From the NCBI RefSeq assembly GCF_014903745.1, contig NZ_JACVXA010000022.1, forward strand, positions 1 to 64,000: DNA of 64,000 nt, in the 5' to 3' direction. A model generated the notes under the pieces. It searched no databases. It had not been told where the DNA came from and saw only the letters and a program-made list of their open reading frames with translations. The translations under genes and the position numbers were made by a program. This DNA comes from Mangrovicoccus algicola. Its GTDB lineage: Bacteria > Pseudomonadota > Alphaproteobacteria > Rhodobacterales > Rhodobacteraceae. Numbering within the stretch: position 1 is the first letter of the stretch; each line of letters begins with the position of its first letter. This document shows positions 47,751-56,909 of the stretch, in pieces.

Positions 47751-48692
47751 ATGAGCGACACTGTCCTGCTGATCTGCGGACCTTTCACCCCCGAGGAACG
47801 CGGCCGCCTGGAGGGCGCCCATGCCGCGCTGCATATCGGCGGCCCCGACGAGATCGCCGCCCTGCCGGAAGCGGCGCGCGCCACGATCCGCGCCGTGGCC
47901 TACAAGGGGCATCATCCCTTCGGCGAAACCCAGCTGGCGGCCCTGCCCGCGCTGGGGATCGTGGCGAATTACGGCGTGGGCTATGATGCGATCGACGTCG
48001 CCGCCGCCTCGGCGCGCGGGGTCAAGGTGACCAATACGCCGGATGTGCTGAATGACGATGTGGCCGATCTGGCGGTGGGCATGATGCTGGCCTTCTCGCG
48101 GCGGCTGGAGGATGGCGCGGTGCTGGTCCGCTCGGGCGACTGGGCGCAGCGCGCGCTGCCGCTGAACCGCAAGTTCTCGGGCGGGCGCGTGGGCATCGTC
48201 GGGCTGGGCCGGATCGGCCGCGAGATCGCCGACCGCCTGGCCGCCTTCAAGATGGAGATCCACTATACCTCGCGCAGCCGCAAGGACACGCCCGGCTGGA
48301 CCTGGCATGCCGATCCGGTGGCGCTTGCCGCCGAGGTCGACTGGCTGGTGATCGCCCTGGTCGGCGGCCCCGAGACGCAGAACCATGTCGGGGCCGAGGC
48401 CCTGGCAGCGCTGGGATCCGAAGGGGTCGTGGTCAATATCTCGCGCGGCACGACGGTGGACGAGGCGGCGCTGCTGGAGGCCCTGGAACAGGGCACGATC
48501 CGCGGCGCAGCGCTGGACGTGTTCCTCAACGAACCCGATATCGACCCGCGCTTCCGCAGCCTCGACAATGCCGTGCTGCAGCCGCATCAGGGGTCGGGCA
48601 CGGTGGAAACCCGTCGCGCGATGCTGGGGCTTCAGCTGGACAACATCACCGCCTTCCTGGCGGGCCGCGCCCTGCTGACCGCGGTGAACTGA
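47751..48692 (+). CDS. D-isomer-specific 2-hydroxyacid dehydrogenase (GhrB-like)
   Basis: A 313-residue NAD(P)H enzyme. The dinucleotide motif is GIVGLGRIGREIADRL; catalytic Arg in NISRGTTVDEAAL, Glu in FLNEPDID, and His in LQPHQGSGT. Relatives reduce glyoxylate, hydroxypyruvate or 2-ketogluconate. GGAGG lies 6 nt before the ATG. With a TGGTATACCA operator upstream it should belong to the sugar-acid regulon, for example reducing a keto-acid product. A bidirectional terminator follows. Confidence 0.88.
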   Translation: MSDTVLLICGPFTPEERGRLEGAHAALHIGGPDEIAALPEAARATIRAVAYKGHHPFGETQLAALPALGIVANYGVGYDAIDVAAASARGVKVTNTPDVLNDDVADLAVGMMLAFSRRLEDGAVLVRSGDWAQRALPLNRKFSGGRVGIVGLGRIGREIADRLAAFKMEIHYTSRSRKDTPGWTWHADPVALAAEVDWLVIALVGGPETQNHVGAEALAALGSEGVVVNISRGTTVDEAALLEALEQGTIRGAALDVFLNEPDIDPRFRSLDNAVLQPHQGSGTVETRRAMLGLQLDNITAFLAGRALLTAVN

Positions 48693-48699
48693 GCGGGTC

Positions 48700-48726
48700 G
48701 CGGTGCCGCCCGCCCGGCGGCACCGC
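48700..48726. terminator. Bidirectional terminator
   Basis: GCGGTGCCGCC/GGCGGCACCGC, an 11-bp perfect stem with a 5-nt loop between convergent genes. Confidence 0.7.
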
Positions 48727-48733
48727 CGGCGCG

Positions 48734-49471
48734 TCACAAGGCGCCCGCATCCACCATCAGATCGGCCGCGGTGATCATCCTCGCCGCGTCCGAGGCCAGG
48801 AACAGCACCGCATCGGCCAGGTCGCCGGGCTGCAGCAGGTCGGGCAGGCATTGCCGCGCGCGCAGGCCCTCGATCTTCTCGGGCGTCACCCACAGCTCCT
48901 TCTGCCTCTCGGTCATCACCCAGCCGGGGATCACCGTGTTGACCCGGATCCGGTGCGGCCCCAGTTCGCGCGCCATGGTGCGGGTCAGCCCGTGCACCGC
49001 CGCCTTGGCCGTGCCATAGACCGGCAGTCCCGGCGTGCCCTGGATCCACGACCCCGAGCCCATGTTGACGATCGACCCGCCCCCGGCCGCGATCATCCCC
49101 GGCGCCACCGCCTGGATGGCGAAGAACTGGTGGCGCAGGTTGGTGGCCATGCGCTCGTCCCAGTAGTCCGGCGTGACCTCGGCCCAGCCGTGGCGGTCGT
49201 CGCGCGCGGCATTGTTGACCAGCACCGTGGCCGGACCGCAGCGCTCCGCCAGCCGCGCCACCCCCGCCTTCAGCGCATCGAGATCGCGCAGGTCGCAGGG
49301 CTCGAAGGCGGCGCCGGTCTCCGCCGCGATCGCCTCGCCAGCCGCGGCGTCGAGATCGAGGATCCCCGCCACCGCCCCCGCCGCCGCGAAGGCGCGCGTC
49401 ATGGCCGCCCCGATCCCCGAGGCGCCGCCCGTCACCAGGACGGAGCGTCCCGTCAGTCCCGGCGCGCTCAC
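48734..49471 (-). CDS. Short-chain dehydrogenase/reductase
   Basis: A 245-residue SDR. LVTGGASGIGAAMTRAFA is the cofactor site, LVNNAARDD follows, then catalytic Ser in GSGSWIQG and YxxxK in YGTAKAAV. The GTG start overlaps the FAH gene stop by 4 bp (GTGA), so it is the last gene of the idnD-led operon. It probably oxidises a sugar or 3-deoxy-keto acid intermediate; the substrate is not evident. Confidence 0.88.
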   Translation of the reverse strand: MSAPGLTGRSVLVTGGASGIGAAMTRAFAAAGAVAGILDLDAAAGEAIAAETGAAFEPCDLRDLDALKAGVARLAERCGPATVLVNNAARDDRHGWAEVTPDYWDERMATNLRHQFFAIQAVAPGMIAAGGGSIVNMGSGSWIQGTPGLPVYGTAKAAVHGLTRTMARELGPHRIRVNTVIPGWVMTERQKELWVTPEKIEGLRARQCLPDLLQPGDLADAVLFLASDAARMITAADLMVDAGAL

Positions 49472-50610
49472 AGCAGGCCCCGCCCGGCCAGGTTGCGCAT
49501 CAGCGCCGCGGTACCGAAGGTCCATTCGGGGCATTCGGTGGACAGCCGCACGGTATTGCGCAGCGCGCCCAGCTTCGCCTCGGTGATCGTCACCACGTCG
49601 CCGGCCTTGTGGGTGAAGCCCTGCCCAGGCGCGTCGCGATCCTGGATCGGCGCGAAGAGCGTGCCGAGGAACAGGAAGAACCCGTCGGGATACTGGTGAT
49701 GGCGCCCGATGGTCTGGGCCGCCAGATCGGCCGGGCTGCGGCTGATCTTCGACATGGAGGAATGGCCGTCCAGCACGAACCCGTCCTCCCCCTCCACCTT
49801 CAGCGCCAGTTCCGCGCCTTCCACGTCGGCTAGCGAGAAGCCGTCATCGAAGAGCCGCAGCAGCGGGCCGATGGCACAGGCGGCGTTGTTGTCCTTGGCC
49901 TTGCCCAGAAGCAGCGCCGAACGCCCCTCCACGTCGCGCAGGTTGACGTCATTGCCCAGCGTCGCGCCCAGGATGCGGCCGCGGCTGTTGACGGCCAGCA
50001 CGATCTCGGGCTCGGGGTTGTTCCAGGTGGAGACCGGGTGGATCCCGACATCGGCGCCCCAGCCCACCGCGCTCATCGGCTGCGCCTTGGAGAAGACCTC
50101 GGCATCCGGACCGATGCCGACCTCAAGGTATTGCGACCACAGCCCCTCGGCCTGCAGCACGCGCTTGACCTCCATGGCGGCCCCGGATCCCGGCACGATC
50201 CCCGACAGGCTGTCGCCGATCACGGCGCCGACGCGGGCGCGGATCTCCTGCGCGCGGTCGGCATCGCCCGCGGCCTGTTCCTCGATCACCCGCTCGACCA
50301 TCGACTCGGCAAAGGTCACGCCGCAGGCCTTCACCGCCTGCAGGTCGCACGGCGCCAGCCAGCGCAGCGCATCCTCCCCCGCCGCCGCGGCGGCCAGATC
50401 GGCCAGGGTGCAGACCGTCTCGCCCGGGGCGTCGCGCAGATGCGCCGCCGGATCGTCAAGTTCCAGAAGGTCGCGCATGGTCGGCACCGCGCGCGAGGTG
50501 ATGTCGATCACCGCCTCGCCGCGCAGGGCCACCAGCGCCGGGCCGATGCCCGGGCGCCAGATGCGGCCCGCCAGCAGGGCGGAAGGATCGGGATTGGAAA
50601 AGGGCAGCAT
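49468..50610 (-). CDS. Fumarylacetoacetate hydrolase (FAH) family protein
   Basis: A 380-residue protein with the FAH catalytic core. Metal ligands are in a typical EVGIGPDAEVFSKAQPMSAVGWGADVGIH ... EPEIVLAVNSRGRILGATLGNDVNLRDVEGRSALLLGKAKDNNAACAIGP. The longer N-terminal region with GVTFAESMVERVIEEQ is the form found in sugar-acid clusters, where such enzymes dehydrate or hydrolyse 2-keto-3-deoxy or diketo-deoxy acids. GGAGG precedes the ATG at 50610, which is 10 bp after the FAD-oxidase stop. Confidence 0.85.
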   Translation of the reverse strand: MLPFSNPDPSALLAGRIWRPGIGPALVALRGEAVIDITSRAVPTMRDLLELDDPAAHLRDAPGETVCTLADLAAAAAGEDALRWLAPCDLQAVKACGVTFAESMVERVIEEQAAGDADRAQEIRARVGAVIGDSLSGIVPGSGAAMEVKRVLQAEGLWSQYLEVGIGPDAEVFSKAQPMSAVGWGADVGIHPVSTWNNPEPEIVLAVNSRGRILGATLGNDVNLRDVEGRSALLLGKAKDNNAACAIGPLLRLFDDGFSLADVEGAELALKVEGEDGFVLDGHSSMSKISRSPADLAAQTIGRHHQYPDGFFLFLGTLFAPIQDRDAPGQGFTHKAGDVVTITEAKLGALRNTVRLSTECPEWTFGTAALMRNLAGRGLL

Positions 50611-50620
50611 GGAGCCTCCG

Positions 50621-51997
50621 TCAGTCTGCCCCCGGCAGGAGCTTGCCGGGATTGAGGATGTTGCGGGGATCGAGCCCCGCCTTGATGGCCTGCATGATGC
50701 CGAGCGCCTCCCCGTGCTCGGCGGCCATGAACTTGATCTTGCCCAGCCCGATCCCGTGTTCGCCCGAGACCGTGCCGCCGAGCGCCAGCGCCGCCTCGGC
50801 CAGCGCATCGGTGAAGGCATGGACCCGCGCGACCTCCGCCCCGTCATCGGGGTCGAAGCGCACCGCGCAGTGGAAATTGCCGTCGCCCACATGGCCGACG
50901 ATCGTGGCCACAAGGCCCAGCCGCGCCAGATCCGCCTGCGCCCCGGTCACCGCCTCCGCCAGGCGCGAGATCGGCACGCAGATATCGGTGCTGACCGTGC
51001 GCTTGCCCGGCGCCAGCGTGGCCGAGGCGTAATGCGCATCATGGCGCATCTTCCACAGCCGCGCGCGGTCCTCGGCCCGGTCGGTCCAGGCAAAGCCTCC
51101 GGCCCCGAATTCCGCCGCGATCTCGCCGAAGGCCTCGGCCTGTTCGCGCACCCCCCCGGGGCTGCCGTGGAATTCCACGAAAAGATGCGGCTCTTCCGGC
51201 AGTCCCGCCTGCGACAGGGTGTTGAAGCCGCGCACCATCATCTGGTCGGCGAATTCGATCCGCGCCATGGCAATGCCCGACTGGATCGTCAGGATCACGC
51301 AGTTGACCGCGTCCTCCACCGTGGCGAACCGGCAGGTCGCGGCCGAGACCGCCTCGGGGATGCCCTGCAGGCGCAGGGTCAGCTCGGTGATGATGCCGAG
51401 CGTGCCCTCCGATCCCACCAGCAGATGCGCCAGGTCGTAGCCGGTGGAGGATTTGCGCGCCCGGCTGCCCGCGCGGATGACGCGGCCATCGGCCATCACC
51501 GCCTCCAGCGCCAGGACGTTTTCCCGCATCGTGCCATAGCGCACCGCGGTCGTCCCCGAGGCGCGCGTGGCGGCCATGCCGCCCAGCGAGGCATTCGCCC
51601 CGGGATCGACCGGGAAGAACAGCCCCGTCGCGCGCAGCTCCTCGTTCAGCGCCTCCCGCGTCAGGCCGGGCTGCACCACGACATTCAGGTCCTCGGCATT
51701 CACCGCAAGGACGCGGTTCATCCGGCCCGTGTCGAGGCTGATCCCGCCCTGCACCGCCAGGTGATGCCCCTCCAGCGAACTGCCCGCGCCATGGGCCGTG
51801 ACCGGGCAGCGATGCGCGTGGCAGGCCGCCAGGATCGCCGAGACCTCGGCAGTCGTCCCGGGGAAGGCCACCGCATCGGGCAGCGCCTCGGGAAACCAGG
51901 TCTCGTTGGCGCCATGGGCGGCGCGCACGGCCTGCGACAGGACCAGCCTGTCGCCCAGGACCGGCCGCAGCGCCGCGATGGCGCCCGCGACATCCAT
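50621..51997 (-). CDS. FAD-linked oxidase, D-lactate/glycolate dehydrogenase (GlcD) type
   Basis: A 458-residue enzyme with a PCMH-type FAD domain: PVTAHGAGSSLEGHHLAVQGGISLDTGRMNRVL and DPGANASLGGMAATRASGTTAVRYGTMRENVLALEAV, and the C-terminal substrate domain with VGHVGDGNFHCAVRF and SGEHGIGLGKIKFM. It oxidises a 2-hydroxyacid and passes electrons to a quinone or cytochrome. The start overlaps the aldolase-family gene stop by one base. In this operon the substrate may be a hydroxyacid released from a sugar acid. Confidence 0.88.
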   Translation of the reverse strand: MDVAGAIAALRPVLGDRLVLSQAVRAAHGANETWFPEALPDAVAFPGTTAEVSAILAACHAHRCPVTAHGAGSSLEGHHLAVQGGISLDTGRMNRVLAVNAEDLNVVVQPGLTREALNEELRATGLFFPVDPGANASLGGMAATRASGTTAVRYGTMRENVLALEAVMADGRVIRAGSRARKSSTGYDLAHLLVGSEGTLGIITELTLRLQGIPEAVSAATCRFATVEDAVNCVILTIQSGIAMARIEFADQMMVRGFNTLSQAGLPEEPHLFVEFHGSPGGVREQAEAFGEIAAEFGAGGFAWTDRAEDRARLWKMRHDAHYASATLAPGKRTVSTDICVPISRLAEAVTGAQADLARLGLVATIVGHVGDGNFHCAVRFDPDDGAEVARVHAFTDALAEAALALGGTVSGEHGIGLGKIKFMAAEHGEALGIMQAIKAGLDPRNILNPGKLLPGAD

Positions 51998-52914
51998 CAC
52001 CTGCCCCAGCGCAGCACAAGCGGATCGAGCGGGCGCAGCAGCTCGATCAGCATGGCGCGGGTATCGGGATGCAGCGGCGGGATCGGATGGCGCGAGAAAT
52101 CGGACTTGATCACCCCGCCCTCGACCATCGCCGCCTTGCAGGAGCGGAACCCGCATTGGCGGTTCTCGTGATTGACCGCGGGCAGGATGCGGGCATAGCC
52201 CTCCACCGCCTTCTGCCGGTTGCCCGCCAGGAAATCGCGCAGCACCGGGCCGATCAGGTCGGGGATCATCCCCGAGGTCATCGTCCCCGTCGCCCCCGCA
52301 TCCAGATCCGCCAGCAGCGTGATCGCCTCCTCGCCGTCGAAGGGCCCCTCGATCGCGGCGCCGCCCTCGGCGATCAGGCTGCGCAGCTTGGCGGCGGCCT
52401 GCGGGCATTCGATCTTGAACAGCTTCACCATCTCGATCTCGCGCGCCATCTTCACCAGCAGGGGCACCGGCAGATCGACGCCCGACAGCGGCGCATCCTG
52501 CACCATGATCGGGAGGCCCACCTCGCCCACGGCGGCGAATTGCTCGAAGGTCTGCTGGGCCGTGCCCTTCATCAGCGCGCCGTGATAGGGCGGCATCATC
52601 ATCACGATGGCGGCGCCGCAATCCTTCGCCAGCCGCGCGCGCTCCACCGCGATCTGCGTGGCGTAATGGCTGATCGTCACGATCACCGGCACGCGTCCCG
52701 CGACATGCTCCAGGCACAGGCGGGTCAGGGTCTCGCGCTCGGCATCCGAGATCAGGAACTGTTCCGAGAAATTGGCCAGGATGCAGATGCCGTCGACCCC
52801 CATGTCGATCTGGCAGTCCAGCACGCGCTTCATCCCCTCCAGGTCAAGCGTGCCATCCTCGTGAAACGGTGTCGGCGCCACCGGCCAGATGCCGGTATAG
52901 GGCGTGTCGGTCAT
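51997..52914 (-). CDS. Dihydrodipicolinate synthase/KdgD-family aldolase or dehydratase
   Basis: A 305-residue (beta/alpha)8 enzyme. WPVAPTPFHEDGTLDLEGMKRVLD is the family N-terminus; IVMMMPPYHG carries the Tyr, and the Schiff-base Lys is probably that in VKLFKIECP. Family members in sugar-acid clusters dehydrate 2-keto-3-deoxy acids (for example L-KDA dehydratase) or cleave them to pyruvate. GAGGAG lies 8 nt before the ATG at 52914. It is the second gene of the idnD-led operon. Confidence 0.87.
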   Translation of the reverse strand: MTDTPYTGIWPVAPTPFHEDGTLDLEGMKRVLDCQIDMGVDGICILANFSEQFLISDAERETLTRLCLEHVAGRVPVIVTISHYATQIAVERARLAKDCGAAIVMMMPPYHGALMKGTAQQTFEQFAAVGEVGLPIMVQDAPLSGVDLPVPLLVKMAREIEMVKLFKIECPQAAAKLRSLIAEGGAAIEGPFDGEEAITLLADLDAGATGTMTSGMIPDLIGPVLRDFLAGNRQKAVEGYARILPAVNHENRQCGFRSCKAAMVEGGVIKSDFSRHPIPPLHPDTRAMLIELLRPLDPLVLRWGR

Positions 52915-52959
52915 GTCGGTCTCCTCTCTCATGGGCAGGCGGCCTCCCCCGGCCGCGCA

Positions 52960-53005
52960 GCATGGCCCCCCGGGCGGGCGGAGCCACGCGCGCGGGGGGC
53001 CATGC
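52960..53005 (-). terminator. Intercistronic 12-bp hairpin after idnD-type gene
   Basis: GCATGGCCCCCC pairs with GGGGGGCCATGC (52960-52971 with 52994-53005). No clear U-tract, so it is probably an attenuator or stabiliser between the dehydrogenase gene and the rest of the operon. Confidence 0.55.
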
Positions 53006-53017
53006 AAGGGATCAGGG

Positions 53018-54049
53018 TCAGGCGAAGTCCAGCTGCACCTTCATCGCGCGGGCCTTGTCGGCGGCGGTCTCGAAGGCGGGACCGTATTCCGCCAGCGGCA
53101 GCGTATGGGTCAGAAGGAAGCCCGGATCGATCCGCCCGGACTGCATCATCGCCACGGCCAGCGCGAATTCCTCGTGGAACCGGAACGATCCGCGGATCTC
53201 CAGCTCCTTCGCGATGACCGGCAGGATCGGCAGGGTCATCTCGCCGGACATGCCCAGCTGCACGATCACGCCGCGGGGCGCCAGCGCGCCGATCCCGGCG
53301 GCCAGCGCGGGCGCAGCCCCCGAGCATTCGAAGAGCACGTCGAAAGACCCCTTGCCGCGGCTGTCGGGTTCCAGCGCCTGCGGATCGGCGGCGGTGTTCA
53401 GCAGCCGCGTCGCCCCGGCCGTGGCGGCGAATCCCAGCGCCCGGTCCGAGATGTCGACGGCCGTGATCTCGCCCGCCCCCGCCGCCCGCGCGGCAAGGAT
53501 CGCCAGCACGCCGATCGGCCCGCATCCCGTCACCAGCACGCGCCGCCCCAGCATGTCGCCCGCCCGCTTCACCGCGTGCAGCGCCACCGAAAGCGGCTCG
53601 GCCAGCGCCGCGCGCGCCGGGTCCAGCCCGGCGGCAGGCACGCATTGGGCGGCCAGCGCCACCATTTCCTGCCGGAAGGCCCCCTGGATATGCGGGAAGG
53701 GCATGGCCGAGCCGTAGAAGCGCATGTTCTCGCACTGGTTGGGCAAGCCCTTCAGGCAATAGCCGCAGCCGCCGCAGGGCCGCGAGGGCGAGACCGCGAC
53801 CAGGTCGCCGACCGCCAGCCCCGTGACGCCCTCGCCCAGTTCGATCACCTCGCCGGCCACCTCGTGACCGAGGATCATCGGCTCGCGCAGCTTCACCGTG
53901 CCGAAGCCGCCATGGCTGTAATAATGCAGATCCGAGCCGCAGATCCCGCCGCGCCGGATGCGCAGCCGCACCTCGCCCGCGCCGGGACGGGGACATGCCG
54001 CCTCGGCCAGCCGCAGGTCCTTCGCCCCATGGGCATAGAGCGCCTTCAT
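53018..54049 (-). CDS. idnD: Zinc-dependent alcohol dehydrogenase, L-idonate 5-dehydrogenase-like
   Basis: A 343-residue medium-chain dehydrogenase. Catalytic zinc ligands are in RGGICGSDLHYYSHGGFG and LGHEVAGE; the structural zinc cysteines are CGGCGYCLKGLPNQCENM; the Rossmann motif is VTGCGPIGVLAILAARAAG. HYYSHGGFGTVKLREPMILGHEVAG is the wording of L-idonate 5-dehydrogenases. GGAGG lies before the ATG. It is divergent from the gluconate-dehydrogenase-like gene across a palindromic operator, as in idnD/idnO systems. Confidence 0.85.
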   Translation of the reverse strand: MKALYAHGAKDLRLAEAACPRPGAGEVRLRIRRGGICGSDLHYYSHGGFGTVKLREPMILGHEVAGEVIELGEGVTGLAVGDLVAVSPSRPCGGCGYCLKGLPNQCENMRFYGSAMPFPHIQGAFRQEMVALAAQCVPAAGLDPARAALAEPLSVALHAVKRAGDMLGRRVLVTGCGPIGVLAILAARAAGAGEITAVDISDRALGFAATAGATRLLNTAADPQALEPDSRGKGSFDVLFECSGAAPALAAGIGALAPRGVIVQLGMSGEMTLPILPVIAKELEIRGSFRFHEEFALAVAMMQSGRIDPGFLLTHTLPLAEYGPAFETAADKARAMKVQLDFA

Positions 54050-54103
54050 CTTTCCTCCTCCCGCGCGGCAGCGCGCCGCGCTTCCGCCCTTGCATCGGGC
54101 GGC

Positions 54104-54119
54104 AAATGGTATACCATTT
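54104..54119. promoter_or_regulatory. UxuR/ExuR-like operator 2
   Basis: AAATGGTATACCATTT, a perfect 16-bp palindrome in the 117 bp between the divergent idnD-type and idnO-type genes. Confidence 0.8.
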
Positions 54120-54166
54120 TCTAGACACAAAGCTTGCGGCTTGTCAAAAGCCAACTTGGAGGACGG

Positions 54167-54928
54167 ATGAAACTCTTCGATCTGAGCGGGCGCCGGGCGC
54201 TCGTGACCGGCTCGTCCATGGGGATCGGGCTGGCGCTGGCGCGCGGCCTGGCCGAGGCGGGCGCGGCAGTGGTGCTGAACGCGCGCAATGCGCAGCGGCT
54301 GGAAGAGGCGGCCGGGACCCTGCGCGCCGAGGGGCACCGCGTCGACATCCTGGCCTTCGACGCCACCGATCACGCGGCCGTGCGCGCCGCGGTGGACGGG
54401 TTCGAGGCGGAAACCGGCCCCATCGACATCCTGGTGAACAATGCCGGCATGCAGCATCGCGCGCCGCTGCATGAATTCCCTGCCGAGGCCTTCGAGCGGC
54501 TCCTGCAGACCAACATCGCCTCGGTCTTCCATGTGGGCCAGGCCTGCGCGCGCCACATGATCGGCCGCGGCGAGGGCCGCATCATCAACATCGCCAGCGT
54601 CCAGACCGCGCTGGCCCGTCCCGGCATCGCCCCCTACACGGCGACCAAGGGGGCGGTGGCCAACCTGACCAAGGGAATGGCGACGGACTGGGCGCCGCTG
54701 GGGCTGAACTGCAACGCCATCGCGCCGGGCTATTTCGACACGCCGCTGAACGCCGCGCTGGTCGCGGATCCCGAATTCGGCGCCTGGCTGGGCAAGCGCA
54801 CGCCGCAGGGCCGCTGGGGCCGGATCGAGGAACTGGTGGGCGCGGCGGTGTTCCTGTCATCGCCCGCCTCCAGCTTCGTCAACGGCCACACGCTTTTCGT
54901 CGATGGCGGCATCACCGCCAGCCTGTGA
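54167..54928 (+). CDS. idnO: SDR, gluconate 5-dehydrogenase-like
   Basis: A 253-residue SDR starting MKLFDLSGRRALVTGSSMGIGLALARGLAEAG. Ser in NIASVQTALARPG and YTATKGAV are catalytic; TKGMATDWAPLGLNCNAIAPGYFDTPLN is typical of gluconate 5-dehydrogenase (IdnO/Ga5DH). GGAGG lies 5 nt before the ATG. With IdnD divergent, the pair would interconvert idonate, 5-keto-gluconate and gluconate. It is followed 22 bp later by the GarR-type gene. Confidence 0.87.
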   Translation: MKLFDLSGRRALVTGSSMGIGLALARGLAEAGAAVVLNARNAQRLEEAAGTLRAEGHRVDILAFDATDHAAVRAAVDGFEAETGPIDILVNNAGMQHRAPLHEFPAEAFERLLQTNIASVFHVGQACARHMIGRGEGRIINIASVQTALARPGIAPYTATKGAVANLTKGMATDWAPLGLNCNAIAPGYFDTPLNAALVADPEFGAWLGKRTPQGRWGRIEELVGAAVFLSSPASSFVNGHTLFVDGGITASL

Positions 54929-54950
54929 CATATCGAGGGAGGAGACCCGC

Positions 54951-55868
54951 ATGAGCGGCGAGGAACGGATCGGCTTCATCGGGCTGGGCCCGATGGGCCA
55001 CGGCATGGCCGTCAATCTTCTGAAGGCGGGGCATCCGCTGGCGGTCAAGGGCAACCGCAGCCGCGCGCCGGTCGATGACCTCGTGGCGCAGGGCGCCACC
55101 GAGGCGGCCAGCCCGAAGGCCATGGCCGAAAGCTGCGACATCATCCACCTGTGCCTGTCCAACAGCGACCAGGTGGAGGCGGTGATCCGCGGCCCCGAGG
55201 GCATCCTGGCCTCCGGGCGCAGCGGCCTTGTCGTGATCGACTGCACCACCTCCAACCCGGTCTCCACCGCGGAACTGGCCGCCGAGATGGAGGCGGCGGG
55301 CATGGTGCTGGTCGATGCGCCGCTGGGGCGCACGCCGAAGGAGGCCGCGGCCGGGACGCTGGATGCCATGGTCGGCGCCGCCCCGGAGGTGTTCGCGCGG
55401 GTGAGGCCCGTGATCGAATGCTGGGCGGGCAACATCACACATGTCGGCCCGACCGGCGCGGGCCACAAGATGAAGCTGATCATGAACTTCATCTCGATGG
55501 GCTATGCCGCGCTCTATGGCGAGGCGGTGGTGCTGGGCGCCAAGGTCGGGCTGCCGCCCGAGACGGTGCGGCAGGTGATCGGCGGCTCGCGCCTGTCCAA
55601 CGGCTTCTTCGAGACCTTCATGAAATACGCCGTCGACCGCGACCGCAACGCCCATGTCTTCGCCATCGCCAATGCCTCCAAGGACGTGCGCTATGCGGCG
55701 GCGATGGCGTCGGATGCGGGCGTGGCCAATATCCTCGGCGCGGCGATCAAGCACTATTTCACCCATGCCGAGGCGATCGGGCGCGGCGGCGACTACGTGC
55801 CGATGATGACCGACATCATCGGCGCGCTGAACGGCATGGACATGGAGGCCGAGGCGGCGAAGCGCTGA
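54951..55868 (+). CDS. NAD(P)-dependent beta-hydroxyacid dehydrogenase (GarR/HIBADH family)
   Basis: A 305-residue enzyme. GFIGLGPMGHGMAVNLLKAGHP is the cofactor motif; DAPLGRTPKEAAAGTLDAMVGA is the substrate loop; the catalytic Lys is in GAGHKMKLIMNF. Family members reduce tartronate semialdehyde or oxidise 3-hydroxyisobutyrate; in this sugar-acid cluster a semialdehyde reductase role is likely. GGGAGGAG precedes the ATG. It is the second gene after operator 2. Confidence 0.88.
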   Translation: MSGEERIGFIGLGPMGHGMAVNLLKAGHPLAVKGNRSRAPVDDLVAQGATEAASPKAMAESCDIIHLCLSNSDQVEAVIRGPEGILASGRSGLVVIDCTTSNPVSTAELAAEMEAAGMVLVDAPLGRTPKEAAAGTLDAMVGAAPEVFARVRPVIECWAGNITHVGPTGAGHKMKLIMNFISMGYAALYGEAVVLGAKVGLPPETVRQVIGGSRLSNGFFETFMKYAVDRDRNAHVFAIANASKDVRYAAAMASDAGVANILGAAIKHYFTHAEAIGRGGDYVPMMTDIIGALNGMDMEAEAAKR

Positions 55869-55882
55869 GCCCGCCGCTCGCC

Positions 55883-56569
55883 TCACAGCCAGACGGTCTG
55901 GTCGCTGTCGATCACGTGGTCGATGGCGGCCAGCGAGGTGGCGCCCGCCGCCACCGCCGCCTCGGTCTCGGCCTCCAGCGCCTTGACCGTCTCGAGCGCC
56001 GCGATCACCGCGTCGATGCGCGCGAAGGGCACGACCACCACGCCGTCGCGATCGGCCACGACCATGTCGCCGGTCTCCACCTGCCGCCCGCCGATCATCA
56101 GTGCCTCGCCGACCCGGCCCGGCCCCTTGGCGGTGGGCGATGCGGGGTTCAGTCCGCTGCACCAGACCGGCAGCCCGACCCGGATCAGCGCCTCGCAATC
56201 GCGCAGCGGCCCGTCGGTGACGAAGCCCGCCGCCCCGGCATTGCGCGCCATGCCGATCACCAGGTCGCCCGCCGCCGCGCAGCCCCCGAACCCGCCGACC
56301 CCGGCCATCAGTATGTCGCCCGGCTGCAGCACCCGCAGCGCCGCCGCCGTGGCCAGCAGGTCGCCCGCCCGGTTCTCGGCGGTCAGCGCCGGGCCCACCG
56401 CGCGCACCGCCTCCGGCAAAGGCGGCGCGATCGCGGTGTCCAGCGCCCCGCCCCCGCCCATCGCATCGGCGACATAGCTGGCAGGCAGGCCGCGGAAGGC
56501 GGCGATCTGGGCCTCCGTCGGACGGCGCGCGGGGCGGCGGATGGTCAGAAGCGGCGGGGTTTCAAGCAT
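55883..56569 (-). CDS. RraA-family protein (HMG/CHA aldolase-like)
   Basis: A 228-residue RraA-fold protein. AAGDLVIGMARNAGAAGFVTDGPLRDCEAL carries the conserved Gly/Asp and DGxxRD metal-binding motif, which in relatives supports 4-hydroxy-4-methyl-2-oxoglutarate/oxaloacetate aldolase or decarboxylase activity rather than RNase E inhibition. Placement in a catabolic operon favours an aldolase that gives pyruvate. It is 11 bp after azlD. Confidence 0.85.
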   Translation of the reverse strand: MLETPPLLTIRRPARRPTEAQIAAFRGLPASYVADAMGGGGALDTAIAPPLPEAVRAVGPALTAENRAGDLLATAAALRVLQPGDILMAGVGGFGGCAAAGDLVIGMARNAGAAGFVTDGPLRDCEALIRVGLPVWCSGLNPASPTAKGPGRVGEALMIGGRQVETGDMVVADRDGVVVVPFARIDAVIAALETVKALEAETEAAVAAGATSLAAIDHVIDSDQTVWL

Positions 56570-56579
56570 GGCGGTCTCC

Positions 56580-56909
56580 TCACAGAAGGCTCTCGATGGC
56601 CCGCAGGCCGTAGAAGGCGCCCATCCCCGACAGGATGGCGCCGATCACGCTGATCCGCATCCCCGCGACGAAGGCGATCGCCCCCGCCGCGACGCGGATC
56701 CAGTCGGTTTCCCCGCCGGTCGCGGCAGGCCACAGAAGCATCGGCGTCACCAGCGCCGGAAAGACCGAGATGCCGACATAGCGCAGATGCAGCAGCAGCC
56801 ATTCCGGCAGCTCGCGCCCGCCGAGAAACCCCAGGAAGGAAAACCGGATCAGGAAGGTCCCGATTCCCAGCAGGATCGTCAGCAGCCAGAAATCGCCGGT
56901 GTCGATCAT
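56580..56909 (-). CDS. azlD: AzlD-family branched-chain amino acid exporter subunit
   Basis: A 109-residue membrane protein with four short helices; ILLGIGTFLIRFSFLGFLGGRELPEWLLLHLRYVGISVFPALV is the AzlD signature. It overlaps azlC by 4 bp (ATGA) and pairs with it as a small exporter like YgaZH. Its location inside a sugar-acid cluster is unusual and may mean export of an acidic intermediate or simple co-location. Confidence 0.87.
   Translation of the reverse strand: MIDTGDFWLLTILLGIGTFLIRFSFLGFLGGRELPEWLLLHLRYVGISVFPALVTPMLLWPAATGGETDWIRVAAGAIAFVAGMRISVIGAILSGMGAFYGLRAIESLL

Noticed and set aside
55883-56569. Ribonuclease E inhibitor RraA
   Set aside because: The DGxxRD motif and the catabolic operon point to the aldolase/decarboxylase members of this fold.
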